Source: Candidatus Neomarinimicrobiota bacterium
GTDB taxonomy: Bacteria; Fidelibacterota; Marinisomatia; Marinisomatales; TCS55
Direction of reading: 5' to 3'
Assembly (NCBI GenBank): GCA_018647265.1
Contig: JABGTK010000036.1
Span: 1 to 43,930, forward strand
Length of the DNA stretch: 43,930 nucleotides
Both the position numbers and the translations under genes were made by a program. The notes under the pieces were generated by a model, which was not told where the DNA came from, did not search any database, and worked only from the letters and a program-made list of their open reading frames with translations. Shown here piece after piece: positions 37,707 through 43,930 of this stretch (its first letter is position 1; every line of letters starts with the position of its first letter).

Positions 37707-37933
37707 ATTATTAATATTTGGGTCAATTAATCCTTCCCAAATTGAAATTTTTAAAAAACTTGTTCTAACTAAAACCCTTTAGGTTGAGGAACATTCCGTT
37801 AGTACCCATGTTCAGTTATTCAACTTCGAAAAAAATCTCGCCACGCTTTTATCCCCCGCTCGAAAAACCTTTTTAAGCACACCTTGTTCTAAAACATCCT
37901 TAGGTGCAAAAGGAACCTTCAATTTGTAAAAGA

Positions 37934-37980
37934 TTGACAATTATTAATTCGATCCATCTAATAGGATATGCTTGTCCTAT
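37934..37980 (+). promoter_or_regulatory. Sigma70-like promoter overlapped by an ATAGGATA-N4-TGTCCTAT operator
   Basis: TTGACA (37934-37939), 17 bases, TCTAAT (37957-37962), then the dyad ATAGGATA-TGCT-TGTCCTAT (37961-37980) at the expected transcription start. The dyad matches the hydrogenase-operon palindrome in sequence and spacing. No plus-strand ORF follows, so the product could be a small or antisense RNA reaching into the TPR gene's 3' end, or the promoter may be chance in AT-rich DNA. The remainder of the gap 37493-38086 shows no other gene; 37735-37930 contains nothing I can name. Confidence 0.35.
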
Positions 37981-38086
37981 ATTAATATAAAAATATATAA
38001 CAAATCAAGTATTTAAGATATTTTATTCCTGTATTAGTTTTAGTCTAATTATGTATCTCTATTTAAAAATAATAAATTGAGCTCAT

Positions 38087-38827
38087 TCAATTTTTTATTG
38101 ACGGCATCAATTGATTTTTAACCCTTGAATTATTGGGGTTTATTATCAATGCTTTTTCGAAATGGTCTTTGGCGCCTTCTTTATTTCCATCTTCTAACTC
38201 AATAATACCTAACCAAGTATAGGTATCACTGTGTCCCCAATTTGGCTGGATGGGTTTTGGTGAATCTGTTATAAATAATTCTGCAGCTTTATTCAAATAT
38301 AGCTTTGCACTGGCAACACCACCGCCAAATTGTTTTGGTGTGAATTTCATAGAAATACCGTTGATTAAGTTGATTCTGGGATTGTCCGGTTCGAGTGCCA
38401 TGGCTTTCTCCATGAGTCGCCCAGACTTTGGACCATACCAAAATGCAGCCCAGGGCATAACCGCTATCTTCGTACCATAGAGTGAAGACATCATCGCATA
38501 GGCTTCAGCAAAATCGGGCTTCTCTTCTACCGCATCTTCCAAATGATCCAAACCGTCATTCGCGTATTTTTTAACTTGAGACTTATCATGTTTACTCATA
38601 GACAAATTCACCAATTGGTTGTCGCAATAAGCGATGTAATAATGAAGCAACCATGTATTCGTGTTAAGAGATAATGCTCGTTCAAAATGAGCTCGCGCTC
38701 CAAGCATTTCTTGCTCATTCCAATTCTGAATAGCCAATTCTATTTTTTCTTTTCCAATGATTATATAGTCATCTACGGCTTGTGAAAAACCAAAGGATAA
38801 CATTAGGATTAAGATTGTTTTTTTCAT
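38087..38827 (-). CDS. Secreted/periplasmic TPR-repeat protein
   Basis: 246 residues. A signal peptide (KKTILILMLSFGFSQA) is followed by TPR-type helical repeats: NEQEMLGARAHFERALSLN near 37, LDHLEDAVEEKPDFAEAYAMMSSLYG near 93, AMALEPDNPRINLINGIS near 140 and the clear C-terminal unit GIIELEDGNKEGAKDHFEKALIINPNNSRVKNQL. It is likely a periplasmic interaction protein. It lies 89 bases after the TonB-dependent receptor on the same strand and may be co-expressed. Specific function unknown. Confidence 0.8.
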   Translation of the reverse strand: MKKTILILMLSFGFSQAVDDYIIIGKEKIELAIQNWNEQEMLGARAHFERALSLNTNTWLLHYYIAYCDNQLVNLSMSKHDKSQVKKYANDGLDHLEDAVEEKPDFAEAYAMMSSLYGTKIAVMPWAAFWYGPKSGRLMEKAMALEPDNPRINLINGISMKFTPKQFGGGVASAKLYLNKAAELFITDSPKPIQPNWGHSDTYTWLGIIELEDGNKEGAKDHFEKALIINPNNSRVKNQLMPSIKN

Positions 38828-38916
38828 TTCATTTTCCTTTTAAAAAGTGATTAAGTGATGGGGGCTTCATGTATTTACGATATTTATTAACTAACCACAT
38901 GAAGACTTTTGGTTTT

Positions 38917-41046
38917 TTATAAATTGAGTGAAAAACCGAAATAGACATTTCGACCGTGGGTACTTTTCAATTCTGTCCGCTCCGAATAATCAGGTGAATA
39001 GATATATCCATAAACATTTTGTTTATCTAAAACATTGGAGATAGCCCCATAGATTACCAACATTTTTGCGCCGCCAAAAAAGTATACCCGACTCATAGAA
39101 AGATCTAATCTTTGCATGGTAGAGAGACGCGCTGAATTCCATTCATCCTTTGCAGGCGTGTAAGGCTTTCCCGTTGTGTATTTGTATGTTAAGCCCAACG
39201 AATTCACTGAAGCAATATTCATCTTCAGTGCTGCGGTTAAATTGTGATTTATGTCATAATCTGTCGGTGACAATTTCAAATGGGCCAACTCTTTTCGTTC
39301 CGATTGTAAATAGCTGTATGATACCCAACCAGAAATAATTGGCAAATTGCCTTTCAAAAATACGTCCGCGCCATAAGCGTATCCTTTTCCAGCATTGGTG
39401 AAATTGGCGACTGAATCTTCCAAAACGAGATTTGAATAATTCTTCTGATACAACTCCACCTTTAAGTTAGTAATCTCCGCTTTATACTCGTAACCCAAGA
39501 TGGCATGGGTAGCCTGCATAGATTTCAGCTGCGGATTTCCATTCCATTCATCTCGATACTGCGCTTGGGGATATTGATGATAAATACCAGATGCCACTTT
39601 TAAAAACTGTGTATCTGATAATCTGTAATTCAGGGAAATACGCGGATCAATTTCTGTCTGCCGTGGATTAGCCAACACGTCCGATCGAAGTCCAATGGTT
39701 GAAAATAATCGCCGCGTCAGGTTCATTTCTGCTTCCGCATAAAAACCAAAATGGCGCGTTTTATAATTAATATCAAAGGTGCCTGTTTCAGCCGTTTCAC
39801 TCAAATCATTTTGATCTAATGGATAGGTCATGGCAAGAATAGTCTTTAGTTCATCCCCAATGAATCCCGTATTCAATTTCATATTTTCTGAAACGGTAAA
39901 TGATAAATCTGTCCGCCATTTCAAAAGGGAATCATCCATCTCACGGCTGATATTTCCCATAGTCATCCCTTGATTAAACTTATTGAGTGACAAACTGGAT
40001 TTTACAACAAGACCCTTTCCAAATAAATGTCGCCATTGAATATTGGTAAGATGCGTGCTATTCTCGCTCATCATAATACCATCAAATGTAGGTGTTTCTA
40101 CATGGATCCCAATTTCGTCCAAATTCGAATAATGAAATAGTTTTACTTGTCCAACAGCCGAGTATTTATAGACAGCGCTCACATTGCCATCCCAGCTGAT
40201 GGGAACCTTTTTGAAACGATCTTCACCCCCGTTTACTTTGAATAAATATTTTGTATCAGAATAATTCCCGGAAAACTGGATCCCCATTTTTTCAGGCTCA
40301 ATAAGCCATGCGCCCCCCAAAGATAATGCTGCTAAACCGGCGCCAATATTCACTGAGGATCGTGATGGTAAATCCAATGATTCCATGGCGAGAACACCGG
40401 ACAATACATTTCCGTATTTAGCAGAAAATCCACCCGATGAAAAGTATGTTCCGGAAAGGAGAAACGGCGAAATCATACCGAAATAACCGCCAGTATCGGA
40501 TTCATATTTATAAGGATGACTCAGGGTAGCTTGGTCTAAAATGACCGTTGTTTCAGAAACATCCCCCCCACGAACATACATCCCTGCCCCTTCGTCCACA
40601 CTGTTCACGCCAGGGAAAGTCTGAATGGCACGAAATATGTCCGCCGACGCACCCGCTGTTGTAACAATATCCATCGTGGTGAGCGTTTGCCCTTCTTCAT
40701 CCGCCATAGTAAAAGAACTGGCACTTACCGTCACCGGATCCATTTCCATAAATATTTTATCTAAAATCACGGCAATTGAGATCATATCTGATTTAACAAA
40801 AACGGAAAGGTCAACCTGTTCAAAACCGATATGGGATACCCGCAGAATTCGAGTGCCACCTAATTTAGTTTTAATAAGAAATTTACCGGTCGAATCGGTA
40901 ATCGTTCCTTCGAGTGTATCCATGAAATATACATTTACGTAGGTCAATTTTTCCCCGGATTCAGAAGTGACATTTCCGCCAACGGTCAATAATTCCTGAC
41001 CAATTAAAATTGATAATGATCCCAATATAAATAATGCCTTTCTCAA
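38917..41046 (-). CDS. TonB-dependent outer-membrane receptor with carboxypeptidase-regulatory-like N-domain
   Basis: 709 residues. A signal peptide (1-16) is followed by a CarboxypepD-reg-like domain (VGGNVTSESGEKLTYVNVYFMDTLEGTITDSTGKF...), then the plug domain with ADIFRAIQTFPGVNSVDEGAGMYVRGGDVSETTVILDQATL and FGMISPFLLSGTYFSSGGFSAKYGNVLSGVL, and a beta-barrel ending GRNVYFGFSLNL. The N-domain/plug arrangement is the FCB style. The barrel is short for a SusC protein, and no SusD is adjacent, so import of a small ligand (metal chelate, vitamin) is more likely than a polymer. It follows the winged-helix regulator by one base. Confidence 0.9.
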   Translation of the reverse strand: MRKALFILGSLSILIGQELLTVGGNVTSESGEKLTYVNVYFMDTLEGTITDSTGKFLIKTKLGGTRILRVSHIGFEQVDLSVFVKSDMISIAVILDKIFMEMDPVTVSASSFTMADEEGQTLTTMDIVTTAGASADIFRAIQTFPGVNSVDEGAGMYVRGGDVSETTVILDQATLSHPYKYESDTGGYFGMISPFLLSGTYFSSGGFSAKYGNVLSGVLAMESLDLPSRSSVNIGAGLAALSLGGAWLIEPEKMGIQFSGNYSDTKYLFKVNGGEDRFKKVPISWDGNVSAVYKYSAVGQVKLFHYSNLDEIGIHVETPTFDGIMMSENSTHLTNIQWRHLFGKGLVVKSSLSLNKFNQGMTMGNISREMDDSLLKWRTDLSFTVSENMKLNTGFIGDELKTILAMTYPLDQNDLSETAETGTFDINYKTRHFGFYAEAEMNLTRRLFSTIGLRSDVLANPRQTEIDPRISLNYRLSDTQFLKVASGIYHQYPQAQYRDEWNGNPQLKSMQATHAILGYEYKAEITNLKVELYQKNYSNLVLEDSVANFTNAGKGYAYGADVFLKGNLPIISGWVSYSYLQSERKELAHLKLSPTDYDINHNLTAALKMNIASVNSLGLTYKYTTGKPYTPAKDEWNSARLSTMQRLDLSMSRVYFFGGAKMLVIYGAISNVLDKQNVYGYIYSPDYSERTELKSTHGRNVYFGFSLNL

Positions 41047-41047
41047 C

Positions 41048-41344
41048 TTATTTCCCCTTTTGCAAATAGGATTGTAAAGACCTTAAATAAGATCTATAAG
41101 CATTTTTCCCTTTATTTGTGATTGCGCACATAGTGAGCGGTTTTTTTCCGGAAAAACTTTTTTCAATTGAAATGAATTCAACCTTTTCCAATTTTGATAA
41201 ATGAGTGCTCAAATTGCCATCCGTCGTTTCAGTAGCATCCTTGATATAATTAAAATCAGCTTTGACCACTTGGGATAAAAGTGTCATAACCGCCAAGCGA
41301 ACAGGCGCATGAATAACAGGATCGAGTTTATCGAATTTAGGCAT
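41048..41344 (-). CDS. Small winged-helix transcriptional regulator (ArsR/MarR-like)
   Basis: 98 residues: a single winged helix with APVRLAVMTLLSQVVKADFNYIKDATETTDGNLSTHLSKLEKVEFISIEKSFSGKKPLTMCAITNKGKNAYRSYL. The 'P.RL.im..L....f..l......T.GNLS.HL.kLe..g.i...K.f..kkP.T...lT..G' pattern is that of the short stand-alone HTH family common in FCB bacteria. It overlaps the membrane-protein gene by 8 bases and is followed after one base by the TonB receptor. The CAAAGT/ACTTTG operator upstream of the operon is the natural binding-site candidate. Confidence 0.9.
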   Translation of the reverse strand: MPKFDKLDPVIHAPVRLAVMTLLSQVVKADFNYIKDATETTDGNLSTHLSKLEKVEFISIEKSFSGKKPLTMCAITNKGKNAYRSYLRSLQSYLQKGK

Positions 41345-41915
41345 TCGGAGAAGACTGAAATTTATTTCGCAATATGTACCCCGGAATGATATATCCAGGA
41401 ATAATTAAAATTGCCATAACCAGTGAATGATAATGCCAATGGATCATCATACAAACAATAGCACCTGCGAACCAAAGAAGCGCTGACCATTGAAGTGGCT
41501 TCCAATCGAGAATCCTTCCGGTAACAAGAACACCAATCCAGATATTCATCATAATAATGGGATTTAAAGCCTTCATAGATATTATACCCATGGGGACGCC
41601 TAAAAATGCAATCAAAGACATGGATAACCCACAAGCCAGCCATAGGGACCCAATTGCTTGATCTGCAAAAGTTACGGCACCTTTTTTTCTATCTTGCCGT
41701 ATTCCCGTTATTGTACTCAATATTCCACCGCTCATCATAATTGCAATCCACATTATTCCAATCCATTCACTTTGATTAAAAAACACAAAAATATATTGAC
41801 TCACGCATGCGGATAAGATTAACCATCCCCACATGATAAAATGTGTGCCATTATCTGCAAAATTTCTTCGCGTCTTTTCTAACATTGCCTGAATGATCTT
41901 TATTTGTTCTTCCAT
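41337..41915 (-). CDS. Integral membrane protein of unknown function, co-encoded with the winged-helix regulator
   Basis: 192 residues with a short soluble N-terminus (EEQIKIIQAMLEKTRRNF) and about six hydrophobic helices, roughly at 26-45, 50-67, 87-107, 112-133, 142-160 and 165-182. A HWHYH cluster lies near residue 160. I do not recognise a functional family. Small multi-helix proteins are often the first gene before this type of short winged-helix regulator in FCB genomes and may act as a sensor partner (inference). Confidence 0.75.
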   Translation of the reverse strand: MEEQIKIIQAMLEKTRRNFADNGTHFIMWGWLILSACVSQYIFVFFNQSEWIGIMWIAIMMSGGILSTITGIRQDRKKGAVTFADQAIGSLWLACGLSMSLIAFLGVPMGIISMKALNPIIMMNIWIGVLVTGRILDWKPLQWSALLWFAGAIVCMMIHWHYHSLVMAILIIPGYIIPGYILRNKFQSSPNA

Positions 41916-41938
41916 AATATTCCCTTATAAGTTCAGCG

Positions 41939-41972
41939 CAAAGTTACTGCGAAGTACTTTGTAGCACAAAGT
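41939..41972. promoter_or_regulatory. Triple half-site operator upstream of the winged-helix operon
   Basis: CAAAGT (41939-41944), ACTTTG (41956-41961), CAAAGT (41967-41972). The last two form the perfect dyad ACTTTG-TAGCA-CAAAGT; the first pairs with the middle one around an 11-base spacer. It lies 24 bases before the membrane-protein start (41915, minus) and 138 bases before the cupredoxin start (plus), in a 194-base gap that has no gene. Binding by the neighbouring winged-helix protein is inferred. Confidence 0.55.
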
Positions 41973-42109
41973 TGAATTTGAATTATACCATGTTATCATG
42001 GATATATTTTGCGTCCCCTAGTAAGTCTCTTGTTAAAGAAACTATTAATAGATTAAATTTCGGCACTGTTTTAGACAGAATAATTTTATCAATCTCAGGA
42101 GAATTAATA

Positions 42110-42814
42110 ATGCGTAAAATAATGAACTTAGTTGTAATTACTGGTGTAGCAATCACCGCTATCTTTGCGGGAGATATTAAAGGCACAGTTAAATATGTAG
42201 GAAAAGCACCGAAAGCGAAACGCCTTCGTATGGATGCAGATCCCGTATGTGCCGCATCACATAAAGAAGCCGCTAGAACCGAATCTTTTATTGTTGATGC
42301 TGATGGCAACCTGGCAAATGTACTCGTTTACATAAAAGGCGTCAATTATAGTGGCAAAGCACCATCTACTGCTGCTACAATAGATCAGAAAGGCTGTGTC
42401 TACAATCCCCATGTAATGGGAGTCATGACCGGACAAACGGTAAAGATTCTTAACAGTGATGCCACGATGCACAATATTCATGCTTTACCTAAAGTTAACA
42501 GAGAATTCAACAAAGGTATGCCGAAATCACTCAAAGAAATTTCAACAGTTTTCGATAAAGCCGAAGATGTATTCGTTATCAAATGTGATGTGCATCCTTG
42601 GATGAAAAGTTATACACAAGTATTTGACCATCCTTACTTTGCCGTAACTGGCGCTGATGGTACGTTCAATATTTCTGATGTTCCCGATGGTACATATGAA
42701 ATTATTGCTTGGCAGGAAAAATTCAAAAAGAAAGTCCTTACCCAAAGTGTTACTGTTAAAGGTGGGGCCGCTTCCGTAAACTTTGAATTCAAACGCCCGA
42801 AGAAAAAGAAATAG
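42110..42814 (+). CDS. Secreted cupredoxin (plastocyanin/azurin-like) with C-terminal beta-sandwich
   Basis: 234 residues from ATG at 42110, with AGGAG 8 bases upstream; the frame is open from 41972, but the internal start puts a signal peptide (KIMNLVVITGVAITAIFAG) at the N-terminus. The type 1 copper ligand set is visible: His121 or His124 (MHNIHA), Cys159, His162 and Met165 (CDVHPWM, the usual C-x2-H-x2-M). From about residue 175 a CarboxypepD-reg/transthyretin-like unit follows (FAVTGADGTFNISDVPDGTYEIIAWQE). It probably carries electrons or copper in the periplasm. It stands alone between the operator and a terminator. Confidence 0.88.
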   Translation: MRKIMNLVVITGVAITAIFAGDIKGTVKYVGKAPKAKRLRMDADPVCAASHKEAARTESFIVDADGNLANVLVYIKGVNYSGKAPSTAATIDQKGCVYNPHVMGVMTGQTVKILNSDATMHNIHALPKVNREFNKGMPKSLKEISTVFDKAEDVFVIKCDVHPWMKSYTQVFDHPYFAVTGADGTFNISDVPDGTYEIIAWQEKFKKKVLTQSVTVKGGAASVNFEFKRPKKKK

Positions 42815-42840
42815 ATAACTCTATATTTGTTATATTTTTA

Positions 42841-42877
42841 AAAAGCCTTCTCACTAAATATGTGGGAAGGCTTTTTT
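42841..42877. terminator. Bidirectional rho-independent terminator
   Basis: Stem AAAAGCCTTCTCAC / GTGGGAAGGCTTTTTT with a 7-base loop, 26 bases after the cupredoxin stop, followed by T7. The complementary strand also has a T-rich tail (GGCTTTTTA), so it can serve the converging GIY-YIG-like gene as well. Confidence 0.9.
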
Positions 42878-42909
42878 TATTTAGCTAATGGTTTGCATTA
42901 TAGAAATTT

Positions 42910-43230
42910 TTAATTATACCAAACGCCAAAACCGCGACTTCTTAATTCCTCTCCTAACATTTCTTCAATAGCTTCCGCATCTTTTCGGGATGGGATTGGG
43001 TTATACTTTTCATAAAAGTCAGGCCTTAGTTTAAGACCAAATCGTTTGGCATAAGTATTCGACTTATATCCTTCTTTATGCTGTTCGAAACGGACTTCAG
43101 GTTTTCGTGACGATTGTCCCACATATACACAACCATTCCCAGTCATGTAATTTGGGTTCTTTGACCTGAATTTTTTAATATCCGCTACAGCAGGATCAAG
43201 CTCAATAACATAAACATAATAGTGTTTCAT
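42910..43230 (-). CDS. Stand-alone GIY-YIG-like domain protein
   Basis: 106 residues. KHYYVYVIEL followed by NGCVYVGQSSRKPEVRFEQHKEGYKSNTYAKRFGLKLRP and KDAEAIEEMLGEELRSRGFGVW reproduces the GIY-YIG pattern: YVYVI / VYVGQS for the GIY and YIG strands, a conserved Arg (R48) after them, and a Glu in the long C-terminal helix (E90-E95). Between the two strands is an extended charged loop. Single-domain members are usually of unknown role (possible DNA structure-specific nucleases). No mobile intron is seen around it. Confidence 0.7.
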   Translation of the reverse strand: MKHYYVYVIELDPAVADIKKFRSKNPNYMTGNGCVYVGQSSRKPEVRFEQHKEGYKSNTYAKRFGLKLRPDFYEKYNPIPSRKDAEAIEEMLGEELRSRGFGVWYN

Positions 43231-43241
43231 TTGTAAATAGA

Positions 43242-43282
43242 TAAAAAAAGCCCTCTCCGAAATTCGAAGAGGGCTTTTTTAT
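43242..43282. terminator. Rho-independent terminator, bidirectional form
   Basis: AAAAAAAGCCCTCTCCG-aaatt-CGAAGAGGGCTTTTTT: a GC-rich stem of about 11 pairs with one mismatch, A-run before and T-run after. It lies 25 bases after the stop of the small Cys/Lys-rich gene (minus) and just upstream of the GIY-YIG-like gene. Confidence 0.88.
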
Positions 43283-43306
43283 TTAAGTCAATTATATATT
43301 ACTGGA

Positions 43307-43582
43307 TTAAATCGTCTTTTTCATTTTGCAAGTTTTCTTCTTACCACTCATTGCACAGGTTGATTTATCACCTTTTTTCGCACAAGTTGTTTTACCTGCT
43401 TTTTTACTCGCTTCTGAATGCTTGTCACAATTCCCATCTTTTTTATCACAGACTTTTCCTGCTTCATGAGTGCATTCTTTTTTACCAGCATCAGTTAAAT
43501 CGGTTGAATTCAATCCATAAGTCACGCCCATTAATCCAATTAACAAGAAACCAAGAATTAAACTATTTTTGATTCGTTTCAT
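43307..43582 (-). CDS. Small exported Cys/Lys-rich protein
   Basis: 91 residues from ATG at 43582, chosen because GGAG lies just upstream and a signal peptide (KRIKNSLILGFLLIGLMGVTYG) then starts the protein; an upstream ATG at 43609 lacks a ribosome site. The mature part is low complexity with seven cysteines and many lysines (ECTHEAGKVCDKKDGNCDKHSE, TCAKKGDKSTCAMSGKKKTCKMKK). It could bind a metal or be a disulfide-rich periplasmic peptide. I recognise no family. It has its own terminator. Confidence 0.75.
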   Translation of the reverse strand: MKRIKNSLILGFLLIGLMGVTYGLNSTDLTDAGKKECTHEAGKVCDKKDGNCDKHSEASKKAGKTTCAKKGDKSTCAMSGKKKTCKMKKTI

Positions 43583-43659
43583 TATTTCTCCGCTATTATT
43601 TATTGTCAAAATTTATGAATAATTTCTCATATCTTTTAATATGAAAAATAAAATTTGTT

Positions 43660-43930
43660 TTACCAGTCTTCGTCACCCCAACCGTCGTCATCTTCAATGA
43701 CAAAACCATAACCTTCTTTAGCCAAATGGGCCTTAACAATTTTAGACACATCCGTAGGTCCGGAGACAGCCCAAGTAAAGTCTCGAATTGCTTCTAACAA
43801 TTTTTCCGGATCAGAATGAAGTTTAGCCACATCTTTGCCCCAAGCTTCACGCACTGATTCAAGTGGCTCTTCCGATGGAATATATGGCGCCGGCATTTTT
43901 GTCCCAGGCATAACCTCTTGAGGATCCTTA
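43660..43930 (-). CDS. C-terminal part of a probable c-type cytochrome (cut by window edge)
   Basis: The frame is open to the right edge (90 codons to TAA at 43660). It begins KDPQEVMPGTKMPAPYIP, the usual end of a class I cytochrome c ('dP..vmPGtkMP.y'), with a Met suitable as axial haem ligand. The rest (VREAWGKDVAKLHSDPEKLLEAIRDFTWAVSGPTDVSKIVKAHLAKEGYGFVIED) is helical and acidic at its end, ending DDDGWGDEDW. The haem motif, if any, lies outside the window. A start at Met 43911 is possible but seems unlikely given the pattern upstream. Confidence 0.55.
   Translation of the reverse strand, partial: KDPQEVMPGTKMPAPYIPSEEPLESVREAWGKDVAKLHSDPEKLLEAIRDFTWAVSGPTDVSKIVKAHLAKEGYGFVIEDDDGWGDEDW

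Noticed and set aside
38865-38904. Inverted repeat CTTCATGT ... ACATGAAG between the TonB receptor and TPR genes
   Set aside because: Arms of 8 bases with a 24-base AT loop and no U-tract on the transcribed strand; could be chance.
43629-43651. AT hairpin after the cytochrome tail gene (CATAT ... ATATG)
   Set aside because: AT-only stem of low stability; not supported as a terminator.
1-43930. tRNA, rRNA or CRISPR arrays
   Set aside because: No cloverleaf with TTCGA-type arm ending in an acceptor stem, no rRNA-like stretch and no regularly spaced repeats were seen by eye.

Overview
The window looks like a piece of an AT-rich, Gram-negative chromosome from the FCB side of the bacterial tree. 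Outer-membrane beta-barrels, a TonB-dependent receptor with an N-terminal carboxypeptidase-regulatory domain, alternative complex III and FCB-like short regulators all fit. My best guess is Candidatus Marinimicrobia (SAR406/Fidelibacterota); this is an impression from gene content and style, not a search result. No rRNA, tRNA, CRISPR array or intact transposase was seen.

Region 1 (1-19489, all minus strand) is a respiration block. In transcription order it holds an Rrf2-type regulator, a membrane-anchored dihaem cytochrome c, narG, narH, narJ, narI, two NarK-family transporters, an iron-sulfur cluster repair protein (RIC), the six genes of alternative complex III (actA-F) and the start of an alginate-export-like porin cut by the left edge. 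Nitrate reductase, nitrate/nitrite traffic, nitrosative damage repair and a quinol:cytochrome c oxidoreductase are therefore in one co-directional block, and no terminal oxidase gene is visible.

Region 2 (19490-22648) holds a regulatory gap, a Cys/Met-metabolism PLP enzyme, a divergent NnrS-like membrane protein and a 59-codon leftover of a universal stress protein.

Region 3 (22645-33516, minus strand) is a compact group 3b-type [NiFe] hydrogenase (sulfhydrogenase) operon. It runs from an internally shortened GyrI-like gene through hydB, a cyclic-nucleotide-binding protein without HTH, hydG, hydD, hydA and a maturation protease to hypA (without its zinc finger), hypF, hypC, hypD, a NicO-like metal transporter and hypE. 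No hypB is present. A perfect palindrome lies upstream; related sites lie upstream of the Rrf2 gene and near 37970, suggesting a shared regulator.

Region 4 (33618-38086) has an OFA-type MFS transporter, a beta-barrel porin and a PLP-dependent amino acid decarboxylase, followed by a 594-base gap with a MITE-like inverted-repeat element, a possible 56-residue ORF and an operator/promoter-like site.

Region 5 (38087-43930) has a TPR protein, a TonB-dependent receptor, a small winged-helix regulator and a membrane protein behind a multi-half-site operator. Then come a secreted cupredoxin, a GIY-YIG-like protein, a Cys/Lys-rich small exported protein, two strong hairpin terminators, and the C-terminal tail of what looks like a c-type cytochrome cut by the right edge.
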